A stretch of 64,000 bases of DNA from Nectonema munidae (taxonomy: Eukaryota > Nematomorpha > Nectonematoida > Nectonematidae): NCBI GenBank assembly GCA_030549495.1, contig JAUIRK010000376.1, forward strand, positions 461,001 through 525,000, read 5' to 3'. Below are positions 45,669 through 57,790 of the stretch, piece after piece. Below the pieces are notes generated by a model. That model was not told the origin of the DNA, did not search any database, and was given only the letters and a program-made list of their open reading frames with translations. The position numbers and the translations under genes are program-made. Positions within the stretch are counted from its first letter, which is position 1; every line of letters begins with the position of its first letter.

Positions 45669-48600
45669 ATGAGTAAACTGAAGAAGATTAAAGTAACTCC
45701 GTTAAGCAAGTTGAATCTGGAAGATCTTTCGAAGGCGGAACTCATTTCAAGGTAACTCACTCTTCACCGTATTTCTATTTGATCGCATTGAAGCCATTAA
45801 TATACACTGTTAAGACTTTTCCTAGGATTCATAAAATGGCAGCTCATATTGAAAATTTGAATTCGGGACTTAAGAAAGCAAACTCCTGTGCAAATGAACT
45901 CTCTTTAAGTCATTTTACGAATAGTGAAGAAGTTTCGGCCAAATATTTCGAGTCGGTTTCCATACGTCGCGTTGCTCTAAAGATTTTGTATCTTGGTTGG
46001 GATCTTGACGGTATTTATTATCACCCTTTCTGCTTTTTATATCCTTTTTTATTCAATCATTTTGACGTGAATTAACATTTTTGAAAAAAGTAAATCTCAA
46101 TCTGTTTTAGTCAGACTCTTGCTTCACTAGTTCTTTTAAAATAGTACATGGTATTACAGGTTATAGTACATTACATTTGTAGTATTTGAAAGCTACAATT
46201 TATATTACTTTTTTTGTGTTATTTTATACATCAAATTTAAATAGCGATTTTATATTTGCCGGGCAACGCGCAGTTGCCTGTAAACCAGCATATGTGGTTA
46301 ATGTATGGATGGCGCATTAAACAACCTACAAACTAAAGCTATATTTATTAATATATATTTTATGTTCGCAATAAGTTACCTTAAAAAATATAGCATAAAA
46401 ATTGCATTTATGATATTCTTGACATATGTGCATTGAATTATATTTTGGTAAATGTACATTTTCATCACTTAATTATTATTTTCACATATTCTCTCAGCCT
46501 TTTTAAATATTGACATAATTCAATCAAATTTTTTAACTAGCTCCATCGATCTATATGAGCTAACAATCAATAAGCTCAAAAAAGGCATTAACTAATAGCA
46601 GTCCTTTAAGCGCCATTCTCTTATGAAAGTGGTTGAACTCTATCTGGATTAAATGACGCCCATTTTCTTTAGGCTACAACATTCAAGAAAACACTGCCAA
46701 AACGATTGAAGAATGCCTATTTTGTGCTTTGCTCAAATCAAAGTTGATAAAGTCGCACAAACTCACAAATTATCAAAAATGCGGCAGAACTGATAAAGGT
46801 TAGCATTTTTATCAATTTATTATCCATATAAGTCACACTTGTCCAAACCTAAAGTTGCTTGGAACTTACAATGTTTTCTGGTTTAGAATTGCGCTCTTTA
46901 AAAAATATCCTGAATTTGGCGTAGATAAATTATTTTCTTACACTTTCAGCAACTATATGAAATATACCCCTATATCCCCATATTGTATTTTGTGGAGTTT
47001 TTATGCTCAATTTAGAATAATATAGAACATTTTCTTTTAAGTTTAAGCCCAGCCCCCTTCCAACTTACAAACCCCTTTTCAAGTTTTAAAAATTCAATTT
47101 TATTTGATAAAACACCAAGAATATATTATAAATATCATGAGTTTGTTAAAAGAAAATTCAAATTAACTTTTTCTGTATATTTTCAAAGTAGAAGTATATC
47201 TTACATCACTCTGATTGCACGCTCTGCATAAATGTTTGAATGCTATGTTGGTATAGATGAAAGCTCTTTGCACCAAAATTTACTGAATGGCTTCAAAGCT
47301 TTTGGATGCTTTTTTCAAACATTTTTTTGTCCCTATAACCTGCATATGTACGCTCACCAACGATAAAAAATTTATCAAGCTTTTATTTTTTTTTTCTATT
47401 TTTAGAATAGTTTTACTTTAGTCCATAATAATATTAACACTCGTGTGAACGACATTTTAAAGATAATTTTAATAAATTTTCTTACTTTATGTTGCAAGCC
47501 AAAAATATAGGAATTTTTCATGACATGACACTCTGTGCCTCTGACCTCTACTACCGTCACAATCTTTTAAACATCATTAATTATCCTTTCCATTATGTAT
47601 ACATAATATTTTGTTTGTATAGCAATTTTAATCATCTTTTACACTATTTAATTTTTCTAAAAATGATACCTATGTGTGGTAAAGTCATTCTTAACAAGTT
47701 ATACATTAAAACTTCTCTAAACCGGTTTCTCAGAAAACAAATTTATCCTTTAAACCGACTGTTTTAAAAAATTTTGTTGCTAGGCTTTGAAAGTCATGTA
47801 AATTTTCCTGGACTCTTTCATACATCGATCAATTTTCGAAATACTTGTTTTCATAAATAAGGTAAATATAACCGCATATTACTTGCGTTAGCATTTCTCA
47901 TTGGCGATGCAATTGACATCAATTCAATGGCTATGATTACTATGAATTGCATGAAACACCAGAGTATCCGTGTCTTGATTTCGAAATCTAATTATTACCT
48001 CATTTCTAATCAAGTTAGAAAATTTAAACAGAAAGAGAAATGTGCTATTAGGAAATGTTTAACACTGGCTGGATTTTCAGCGCCACGGTCTAACTAGCCG
48101 CAGTCTTATTGCTAGGTGCCTTATACATCCAGATATTGATTGCTGTCAAAATACTCAATGAGAAAGCAATCATCCCAAGAGAACCTTGCAAAAGGTTCAC
48201 AAAAATACAACAGCCTACGTGCCGTCTTACAGAATACACTTGGTATTATTGCAAATCTTGAACCATTATTCGCCGTAAAACGTCTTCAAAACTATGAATA
48301 TGTTTTCGCAGCATTGTTATTTATTTGTGAAATAATTATTTGAATAAAGAATAAACGAAGGATTTTTTATTTTTGTGTATATATTCATTAACCATAAAAA
48401 TATATAAACAATAATAAAACGTGTATTCTACATGTATAGCAAACAAATGTATATATTTGTATAGGATATAAAAAATGTTTAAGAGGTCTGGTTTGATGAA
48501 AATTGATACTTGGGATAGCAAAATTTCAAAATAATGATATAACATTTTGAAAAGTATGAATATGCTTTTACTTTTTAACATCTCAGCTTAAAATGGATCT

Positions 48601-51600
48601 TTGAGATTAAAGGTTTCTTTCATTTGCATCATGACCATATTAGATAAATTCTCTTCAGAGGTTGACACACAATTTTTGGTTGAGTTTAAAAAGTAGCTTG
48701 ATGCTCACATAAAATGAATTTTTAAACATGTTAATTGTAAAAACATTTTATATTCAAATTCTAGAAGCCAATACCTTAATTGAGACTTATTTTGATTGAA
48801 AGAAAAGTAATGGAGAAGATTTATAATTTTCTTCTTTAATTAACCCATTTAAGACCAAGCAAAGCAGACGATATCTAAAAAAACGCAGACGATGTATATT
48901 CAAAGTCATTGAAAAAAGCAGACGAAGATGAAATTACTTATGTTCCAAAATAGGAACATTGGTCGTAAATGGGTTAATTTCAATATTTTAGGTGTGAGCT
49001 CATTTTCTCAAGTCATATCCATAGACTTGAGAAGCAGCTTGACTAGTGAAGAATTAGAAAATGAAGAAGAATTTCTAAGCAAGGAAATCAATTATCCTCT
49101 CATCTTGAACGCTAATCTTCCCTCAAATATTCGGTGAGTATTTTTTCAATTCTTCACTTTAACCCACTCCTCTTCATCATGGGTAGATTCATAAAGTAAC
49201 GTGTTTAAAAGATCATGGAATCAGTGGCTTTAAAATAAACTAAAGATTGATATGATTTATTTAAGATAAACATGTTGAAAGAGAAAGGTTTGGTATTTTT
49301 TTTGAAAAAAAGAAGCTCACGACAATATTTAGATCATCGCAGTATCTTTAAAATTTAAATTGCTCATGTTTCGCTGTATTAAACTTTAGTGGCTTACAAA
49401 CTGAGTGAAAGCTTTTTCCACCTACAGCATCTGTTTTGAAAATGTTTTTGATTTTTTAAAATATGTTATACTTTATAAAAAATTGAATATTTGAATTTTA
49501 ATCACAAACTTTCTCGTCTTAAAAACAAATTGATTGAGGTACCAATGCTCATGGTTGATGGGGTAGTGATGTCGTTACCTACTCTGAGATGAGAGTTCAA
49601 TGCATTTTTCATTAAATGGGCTATTCGTATGTCATTATTGCTATGTTTATTTCATGTTTACTTTCAAATATGTTTAAAAAGGTAGGCTTTTCTCTTTGTC
49701 TTGACATTATGGTGGCCAAAGTACCCTCTAATCAGAGGGGCACACATTGTTGAAATTTTTAGACCAGGGTGGTGGGGCAAACTTTGTCTTTACTTTAAAA
49801 AGTTCTCTGTATTTGTTTTTCATATTTTATATAGAAATTTGTATTAACTTTTTAACAGTTTTTTTTAATTTGTTTTCATATAAAATGCTCTAATATTCGT
49901 AGCTGCTAAAATGATTGAGGGTCCTGGCGGTTACCTCTTTCTCTTGAAGTGCACACTTCTTCGACATTTAGATGTTTTGTGAATTATTACCTAAGCCGAG
50001 TTTAAGTTCTTAACATTGCACGGTAACTACTAGTATTATAAGCAAGTCGACTATTTATTTATTGGTCATATTATAGATTAATAAAATTGCCAACTACTAC
50101 TATTATTATTTGCAAGTTACCAGTATAGTAGATACAAGTTTTTGCTAAAATTTCACATATATTATCTCACTTCTTACATACGTCTATTATTGTGAACAAA
50201 TATAGTATCACTGGATATGCGAATATAAACAAGCTCACTTTCTTTTAACATATGAAGAAGGAAAGAATTTAGCTTCGTTAATGGAAGCATCTTTTGGAGG
50301 GATGCATTAAAAGCTATTCTTAAGCCGGTGCAATGTGCTGTTGTCTCTAAACAAGACCAAGCAAACATACTGTGCTTAATATTCTTTGAGTAGTACCACT
50401 TCTCAATTATAGATCACGTCGGCACTATGGAGGACCCTTTTAGACACATAAGATATCTGAGAATACTTTGAATAAACAGTTGCTGACAGGTGACTTCTTT
50501 TACCTAATTTGTGACGGCTCAAATATGTTTCACACATATTTATTATTGGCTAACCACCCAATTTGTCTTGAAGTCTAGTTACAAACAGTTATAATTTGAT
50601 AAAATTTTCATCCTACTAATAATTCTACATTTCTAATACGATGTATCTATGTAAACAACATCACACTTCATTTAATCATACTATAAAGGAATAAATAAAC
50701 AAAATTTATCTTTTTTTTTATAAAAAATATGAATTTTGTATTGATTATATTTAAGCAAATTTCTATTTGTTATCGCTCATTTTAACCATAAAAAATTTAT
50801 TTTCTCCTTGCGAAGTTTTAGCTAAATATACTAGACTGATTAAATGGTAGTGATAAAATGTAGAGTGATAAGCTATCATCAAACCGATATATCACTGGGT
50901 TTAGCAAAGAAAAACCCGTGCGTGCATTGCGATTTGTGCATATTTCAATGATCTGTTCTGATGTTCACGAATAACCTTTTCAGAGTGGTCGCATGGGCAC
51001 CAGTTAAGCCAGACTTCGATGCTCGCTACTTTTGCTGCTCCCGTTCATACAAGTATCTTTTTCCGCGGTCGGGCATGGACGTTGCTAAGATGCAGGAAGC
51101 AGCTGACCATATTTTGGCGCAAAAAGGAGGCGATCTGGACTTGCGCAATTTCTGCAAGATGGACGTTCGTAATGGCGTCCTAGTTTTCACACGAGACATC
51201 TATGAGATTCGTTTTGAAAGACTTTATGCATCCACCTACCTTTTGAATTTGTCTTCATCCTCTTCTCTGGGGTAAGTTCAACAGTTTAAACTGAACATTA
51301 ACCCATTAAGTCCCAATGTTCCCATTTGGGAACATAAGTAATTTCATCTTCGTCTGCTTTTTTCAATGACTTTGAATATAAATCGTCTGCGTTTTTTTAA
51401 ATATTGTCTGATTTCTATGGTACCTAATGGGTTAACCATGTTTAGGCAAGATGAAGAATTCACTTTTTGTTTTCCTTGGATCATTAGTAATTTTAGGAAA
51501 ACTCATACGTTGAAGCTTATCTCACAATTTCAATAGAATTGTATTGGTCAATTAATATCCTGTAAATTTCGACATTTAAACTAGAATGATTTATTCCTGC

Positions 51601-54600
51601 TTATAGCGAGTTTAATTTATTTCACTAAATTTTTTAAAATACTTATTTGAATGTCATGATGGTTTTAATATTTAAAATCCAAAATATTGTTGACTTATAC
51701 GACTATCTTTTATGTGCTTTAATAATTTCTCCATTTCTACAACATAATCATGTATGTATGCATTCAAGTCAATTACCCACCCTGAGCCTACTAAAAGTTG
51801 ACTCAAATGTCTTATTAACAAAAATATCGATGTTTTTAGGAAGTCATATATTCGTTCTTGCTCTTTTTTTAAATAATGCACTGAGAAATGATAATAATAT
51901 ACTACGATTTATACTTGTTAATGTTATAATATAAAAGTTATGCTACAATGAATAAAAGAAAGATCGTATTTACCTTTTGTATTAGTTGCTTATTAAAAAA
52001 AAGATGTTATTTCAAAAAAAAAATTTTAATACCACAGTGTATATTCATATTTCTTCATCTCTGATCTGTAAACATGGTTATTTTACATTATAAATTACCG
52101 TTCATTTAATTCCTCAAAAAATGACAATACATGGAATGGAGGAACACCCTATCCTGAAAATTTCATTTGGCTAATTTATAATAAGTGATTCGAAAAGCTA
52201 AATTTTCAAGATTTCGAGTTTTATGATGGTAAGTTATAGAGTCAACTTTCATTAATAAAAACATACTTTTACATCAAGTCAAGCCAAAACTTAATTAATC
52301 TCTTGACAATTTTAGCAAATTTGAAATACTCCTTATCTAAAAATCGAGTCTGAAATCTTTAACTAGAAAAAACTAAAATTCCTTCATTGGAATCCTTCAT
52401 TATTCTTATAAATAATTTTTTTCTTAAAATTTTTCTTTCGCTTTTAACCTTTGAATGCAGGATAGATAAAAGATTAATATTTTTTAGAAGAAATAAGAAT
52501 TTGACATTTTTCGTTAAATATTTTAATAATATTTAAATATATTATATTTTAACTCCGTAACATTGAAGGCAATATTATTGTTTTCTCACAATCCCGATAA
52601 TTTTACTTTCCGAATAGTTTTTTTAATGTTGTGTTCAGATTAACGACAGTTGCCTGTATATGGTAAAAATGAGTATATTTCTATATTTTATGAGTTATAC
52701 TTATCACTGTTTTATTGATTGAAATATATAATATATAAATACAAGATTTTCACAGATTTTTAGAATTTTTGCTCACTCCATTAAAATTTCCCCACCTTTA
52801 AACCTCTGTTCTAAACTTTTTTCACGTTTACTTTGATTTTAAAAACTTTTGTCCACTTCATTTGAGTTTGATAGCCCTTTTTTAGTCTCTGTGCATAAAT
52901 GAAACAAAATTAATTTTTTTCTTAGACTCGAACATCAGTTGGATGATATGTATCAAGTGACGATCAAAGCCTCCTCCTTCTTAATGCATCAAATCCGTCA
53001 CATGATGTCAATCTTTTTCTTGATTGGATTAGGAAGAGAATCTCCTGAAATTGTTCTTTCATTGTTGGACTGCGAGAATGGATTTACGTCAAAGCCGCAA
53101 TACGATATGGTGGACCCAATTCCCCTTTTTTTCTGGGACTGCGAGTACAAATTGCCTGAAAATGAGAACAACTTCTCAATTCCATGGATCACTGAAGCTA
53201 CAAATATTCAAAAATGCATCAAAACATTACAGGTATGCATTAATATTTTAAAGCTTTTTCCGTTTCGCAATTTCTCGTAATTAAATATACCTGAACTTGG
53301 GATATTGATAGATTTTGAAAGTCACTTTTTAAAATACTGTAGGACCTCTCTATATTAATCATCCTATGGACAAAATAAAAGTTTTCATTACATAAAGATG
53401 TCCACTTTAACGGGTTATCGGCCACAATCGACATATGTCGACTTTACAAAAATATGAATCGTCTGCTTTTATAAATGCTTTTTAATACAAATCTTCTGCT
53501 TTACATTAGATATCGTCTGCTTATTTTGGCTGATAACGGGTTAAAGAGATTGCATTTGTTTGCAAGAATGTAGGACTTTCTAAAGGTATTCACTCTTTGA
53601 AGAAGTAAAGTCTTTAATGAAGGTTAATTTTTCGAGTTTTTACTTAGTAATAAAATTTGAAAAATGAATGAAAACAAAAACCTTTTTATAAATATTTTTT
53701 TATTTTAAATTCTTATAACTTCTAGAAAAGGATACGAGAATAGTCCAGGAACTGAAAAAGCTTTTGAACTCAACTGAAGTTGCAGGATTCTTTTTTAAAT
53801 TTCTAATGGCTTTTCGATATTAAATGATTTTTGCCAGTAATTGTCAATAAAATGAGCTAATCCAATAATGAATCTAATTTTGTTTAAATATGAGGATTTT
53901 TTTGTTGTTGCAATTTTCAAAATTACTGGTCTGGAAATACCACGCGAGACGAAATATTCAAGCAATCCTTTAAAATAGAGTGTATTTAGCGCATACCTTA
54001 AGACTACTTTATATTTTTTAGGATGTTACCTGAGAGTATTATGTTGATATTATTGAATAAAAATATATAGAACTGGAATTGTGAATAAATATAGTTGATT
54101 TTGTTATGGCTAGATAGAGACTACTTTCTAGAATCAAATTAAGAAACTTCAATTCAGAACCGTTAATAGTCTGGGAATCTTTTCTTTTTTAATGAAAATA
54201 TCATTTTACTACTATTGAGATTGAGCTTATAAGAAGCTTTATCTAACTCAGTCTAATCACAGAATTCAACATAAATTTTATCATTAGATAACCTACTTTT
54301 TATAATTTTAGATGAATATAAATTAGTGTATAGAAAACAAACCTTGTCAAATTTATGATTTTTAATTTCATTTGAATTTTCATCTAACTTAACATGAGAG
54401 TATTATCAGATTTTGGTGAGTATTTTGTCTTTTTTTCAATTCTATCTTGTATTTTAGAATGATTAAATAAAAGGGGAAAATATAATTAAAAATGGCATAT
54501 ATAGAAATGGCACTAAATTTCATCACTCAATATAAATAGTATGTTCAACAATTGAGGAGACATTAGACATGACAATAGACAATAGTATATTTTCAAACAT

Positions 54601-55204
54601 ATTGTGCACACATTATATGGATATTAGTATACACGTAAAAGCAAGGTAAGGTATCATCTGTGATGCCCCTTGCTGAATCTGTTACTGATCATAAAATAAT
54701 TATTTTTATAATTTGTTCTGCTACTTTTTACACAAAGTGTGGACTGCTACGCGATCCACTCTTTTTATCTTGGCAAAATACAGTTAAACTTCTATAATGC
54801 GGATAAGCGCTTGGGACTAAACTTAATGCCTTTATTAAAGAAGGAATAGAGTTTTTAAAAATGTATGCGTTTGCCCGTACTAAGACAGTAGATATCACTT
54901 TGTATTCAATGTGTAATGTTTGTCTTTTTCTTTTTAGTTTTCACTGACTGAATATTCAGTTAAAAAAAGCATGATCGAATCTATGATATTTTCATTGAAA
55001 GACATGGTGAAGGACAAGAGTGAATTTGTAATTTCTGCCGACAAAAACAATGAACGCTCTTTTAATGAATTGAATAACCTTGCTAGGATTTTTCTAGAAG
55101 TTGGGAAAAGGCATAAAAGTCTCAACAAAAGACCTAATGCATTACCCCTCCAAAAAAAGATTGAAAAACACATCGAAAAAGGAATTTTGGAATATCATGA
55201 CTGA
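45669..55204 (+). CDS. PUS3: PUS3, tRNA pseudouridine(38/39) synthase (Deg1 family)
   Basis: Seven exons with GT-AG borders and matching phase: 45669-45751, 45826-46010, 46673-46798, 48992-49133, 50984-51271, 52926-53232, 54938-55204. They sum to 1398 nt, 465 residues, close to the 481 of human PUS3. The start is the ATG at 45669. Key blocks: VSIRRVALKILYLGWDLDG opens the catalytic fold; YQKCGRTDKG spans the exon 3/4 junction with the catalytic Asp at residue 130; SFSQVISIDLRSS follows; ARYFCCSRSYKYLF (192-205) carries the conserved Tyr; FLMHQIRHMMSIFFLIGLG (from 293) and KPQYDM are family signatures. The enzyme makes pseudouridine at tRNA positions 38/39 (family knowledge). Intron 1 is 74 bp; the others are 0.66-2.2 kb and hold MITEs. 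No disrupting change was seen, so the gene looks intact. Confidence 0.95.
48840..48977. mobile_element. TTAA-type (piggyBac-like) MITE, copy 3
   Basis: TTAA at 48840-48843 and 48974-48977; ends CCCATTTAAGACC and GGTCGTAAATGGG. Internal blocks CAGACGATATC, CAAAGTCATTGAAAAAAGC, GACGAAGATGAAATTACTTA. In PUS3 intron 3, its right edge lies only 14 bases before exon 4. Confidence 0.92.
51298..51435. mobile_element. TTAA-type (piggyBac-like) MITE, copy 4
   Basis: TTAA at 51298-51301 and 51432-51435; ends CCCATTAAGTCC and GGTACCTAATGGG. Close inverse of copy 3 (TAAGTAATTTCATCTTCGTC, TGCTTTTTTCAATGACTTTG). In PUS3 intron 5, starting 27 bases after exon 5. Confidence 0.92.
53407..53544. mobile_element. 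TTAA-type (piggyBac-like) MITE, copy 5
   Basis: TTAA at 53407-53410 and 53541-53544; ends CGGGTTATCGGCC and GGCTGATAACGGG. Forms a subfamily with copy 1 (TTTACATTAGATATCGTCTG). In PUS3 intron 6. Confidence 0.88.
53888..54020 (-). mobile_element. Partial copy of the 16681-20411 hAT-like family, unoccupied site
   Basis: The reverse complement matches the sequence flanking element B: AATACACTCTATTTTAAAG, then GATTGCTTGAATATTT, CGTGGTATTTCCAGACCA and TAATTTTGAAAATTGCAAC. A single TTTTAAAG (53968-53975, as CTTTAAAA) stands where the other copy has two flanking element B. The outer terminal repeat is not preserved. In PUS3 intron 6. Confidence 0.88.
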
Positions 55205-55286
55205 ATGAATGAAAATCATGTCTTCTTTTTTATATATTGTGATAAAATCCTTTTTAAATTTGTTAAAGAAGTATATCATATTTATA

Positions 55287-55292
55287 AATAAA
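55287..55292 (+). terminator. Polyadenylation signal of PUS3
   Basis: AATAAA 83 bases after the PUS3 stop codon, the first canonical signal downstream on this strand. Confidence 0.65.
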
Positions 55293-55460
55293 ACGCTGAA
55301 GTGTCATTGTCTAAAAGAATTTTAAAAAAAGTATGGAGCAAGAATAAGGCTATTGTGATGCTGCCTGTTATAAAAAGCGTGTATGTTGGATATAAATATA
55401 ATTTATATCCATGAAAGATTAATAAACTTTTATTATAATGTATAGCTAATTTCTCTAGTC

Positions 55461-56381
55461 CAGGGGTCTCCGAAGTGATCTATATCGACACCCTGGGGCG
55501 ACAGGTGTCAATTATTACATAGAGGTTGAAAGGGGGCCGGTTAAAGAAGATTTAGAGCTGGATTCAGAGACATCAAGCTTTTGTGAATCTTTATTATGAT
55601 TTGATACTACCTCAACACAAATTCGTTTCCTTGAATGCATTGTTTTTGATGGAGCTTCTTTTACCGTCGAATATAATCGATTTTACCTCCACTTTCAATT
55701 TGCTTTTTGTAAAATTTCTTGTCTTCAGTGCATTTCCATTCTCCTTTTGCATTTGTCACATCAAATATATTAGAAAGTGTTGAAATAAACTTTTTAGATG
55801 AGTTTTTTTGTTTTTATCATTCAGATTTATCAAATGATTTAGTTTTTTTCTTATTAGTGCACTAGAAAAATGTGGAAAGTTCAGAGTTTCTCTCCAAAGC
55901 AACTCAATATCCGTAAACATAGTTTTTATTCTATCTTGTTGCAGCTTTTCTAAATTGAATAAAAAAACAAAGTTAGCAAGAATTTGACGATTTATTGGAA
56001 TTCGAGTAAGATTCGAAATTTTTTCAACAAGAGGAATATATTGATCTCTTTTCGGTTTAGATGAAGTTGGTAGATTGCTTTTCCAGATAAGCCGGTTAGC
56101 TTCTACACTTTTACTAGAATTTTTAAACGCCATTTTACAGAATAATGTGTAAAAAACTAAAAAAAAAATTTTTTAAACCTTTCTATAAATTTATAATAGA
56201 ATTTTTCAAATCTTATATAAATATAAAAAAAGGAGGAAAGTTTTTTTGATTTTTTATAAAATCAATGGTATTTTTGCAATCTAGATATAATTATTCCACT
56301 AATGGGTTTCATATTTTTAATTTACAATTTTAGATTTAGTAATCACCCTAGTGTACGGGTTAAAAAGTTTGGAGACCCCTG
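55461..56381 (-). mobile_element. hAT element with accessory-type ORF
   Basis: Terminal inverted repeats CAGGGGTCTCC and GGAGACCCCTG, flanked by exact 8-bp duplications CTCTAGTC at 55453-55460 and 56382-56389. Length 921 bp. It holds no transposase that I recognise, but a minus-strand ORF. The exact target duplication and perfect 11-bp ends suggest a fairly young insertion. It lies just downstream of PUS3. Confidence 0.93.
55756..56133 (-). CDS. 125-codon ORF inside the hAT element, family unknown
   Basis: Starts ATGGCGTTTAAAAATTC and reads VEANRLIWKSNLPTSSKPKR, DQYIPLVEKISNLTRIPINR, FTDIELLWRETLNFPHFSSA, LIRKKLNHLINLNDKNKK. Basic, helical, no membrane segment. The next frame continues as NIFDVTNAKGEWKCTEDKKF and YKKQIESGGKIDYIRR (about 55670-55780), a plausible extension after a single shift near 55775, so the ancestral protein was longer. 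I cannot assign it to a hAT transposase domain; it may be an accessory protein of the transposon or a captured gene. Whether it is expressed cannot be told from sequence. Confidence 0.6.
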   Translation of the reverse strand: MAFKNSSKSVEANRLIWKSNLPTSSKPKRDQYIPLVEKISNLTRIPINRQILANFVFLFNLEKLQQDRIKTMFTDIELLWRETLNFPHFSSALIRKKLNHLINLNDKNKKTHLKSLFQHFLIYLM

Positions 56382-56389
56382 CTCTAGTC

Positions 56390-57089
56390 TTTTGTTTCCC
56401 GATTTGTTTCTATGTTCCTCATAACACAAATTCCTAGTGCCAGCAGCTGTTATTTTCTCACTTACAACTCGTGTTTACTTGAATGCAATTTTAAATAAGC
56501 TTATTATTTATTGTCTTGTTGTTAGCCTAATGCATTTGTTCTGGTACTACGATAAAAATGTTGATAAAAACGCAAAGCGCTTGTAGCAAGAACAGAGACT
56601 ATAAAGAAAAATCAAATCATCGCAAATAGGTATGCATACAAACTTTTGTGTTTGTCACATATGTGGGAATGATTTCTGGAAATATCTTTCTTTTAGCTAT
56701 ATTAGATGTCAGTCGATAAGGGAATGGAGGTATTAGTTAAATGTGAAGGAATGTTTTTGAAGAGTATTTTGAGTTTTAATACAATATCGTCCATATTTAT
56801 CATTTCTCTACTCCTTTTTGCAATTCCATTGCAAAAGTGGGTGAAAATGTTCATCCAATTTGTAAAAATCAATATTTTTTTTTCAAAAAATCATTTGTCA
56901 AGTTTTTTCTCACGTTATTTATTGTTTATTTAGTATAAATATTTAAATATAAGAAAAGTATGTAACCTCAAACCACATTGAAATAAGAACGTGTGATCAT
57001 AAAAAAATGAAATAATAACTTGTAATAAAATGATTCTCAATATAGTAGTCATTTGAGGAAATATATGTTTTTAAACATGTATGTAACTT
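56390..57089. other. Intergenic, no gene seen
   Basis: AT-rich; an open frame at 56706-56933 has hydrophobic low-complexity content and no support from splice sites or motifs. Confidence 0.35.
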
Positions 57090-57790
57090 GTTTACATGGA
57101 AAATATATCCTTTTCTAATGAACTACTATAGCATCGCTTTTTAACCTTAGCAGCAACATCAGTTTCATTGATGGTATTCTTGCTCACTAACAATAGCATG
57201 TAAATCCACATGTCAGTACAACGGTCTTTCAATCTTGGAAAGTAGCTTTCAATTGTTTTATTCGCTGCTAAAACGAGATGACATTTCACTACGAAAACTG
57301 CATTCTGTTTCTGGTGAAGAATTTAAGATAGTTGCCATCTGAGAAAAAAACAGAGTCACCATGCTGAACTCATTTTTGATAAAATTTTAACTTAGACTTG
57401 AACGCTGCCACTTTGTCAAAGACTATTTGCATTATTTGGAGATTTCCCTGAAGATAAAGTTGAGAGAATTTATCTCAGGGAAGAAATCATCGAGGTAAGC
57501 AATCTTAGATACAAAAAAGTACAACCTTGCTCCAGCAATATTGTTTTTTTTTCTCAAAGTTGTAATACTCGATTCAAAACTTTACCAAGCATTTTAAAAA
57601 CTCTTGAAGTTCAAATGGAAGAGTTTTCATTGCCAAAGCACAACGATGAATCATGCAATGAGGGAATGAGAGATGCGGAGCAATATTTTTTACAAAGTCT
57701 TTAAATTCGGATTTGCAACCAATCATAGAAGGAGCGGCATCTGTCCACAAGCCTGAAGTTTAAGTGAGTTGTCTCGAGCATGCCTCAGCA
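57090..57790 (-). pseudogene. hAT transposase remnant, ZBED5/FAM200 type (minus)
   Basis: Minus-strand pieces: LWTDAAPSMIGCKSEFKDFV (the DGAP-type box), NIAPHLSFPHCMIHRCALAM, KTLPFELQEFLKCLVKF, then IAYLDDFFPEINSLNFIFRE, KVAAFKSKLKF and toward 57100 KTIESYFPRLKDRCTDMW. The order matches the ZBED5-like copy at 14831-16495, but the two are diverged at protein level. Many stops and frame changes. The segment between the KCLVKF and IAYLDD blocks (the 'VRWLS' region) appears deleted. Confidence 0.8.

Noticed and set aside
47880-48345. Coding-like plus-strand fragment (NLEPLFAVKRLQNYEYVFAA and neighbours) in PUS3 intron 3
   Set aside because: Some order of open pieces is visible, but I could not match it to any family; possibly an old transposon scrap, not strong enough to list.
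54934-55173. Minus-strand open frame at the end of PUS3
   Set aside because: Antisense shadow of PUS3 exon 7.
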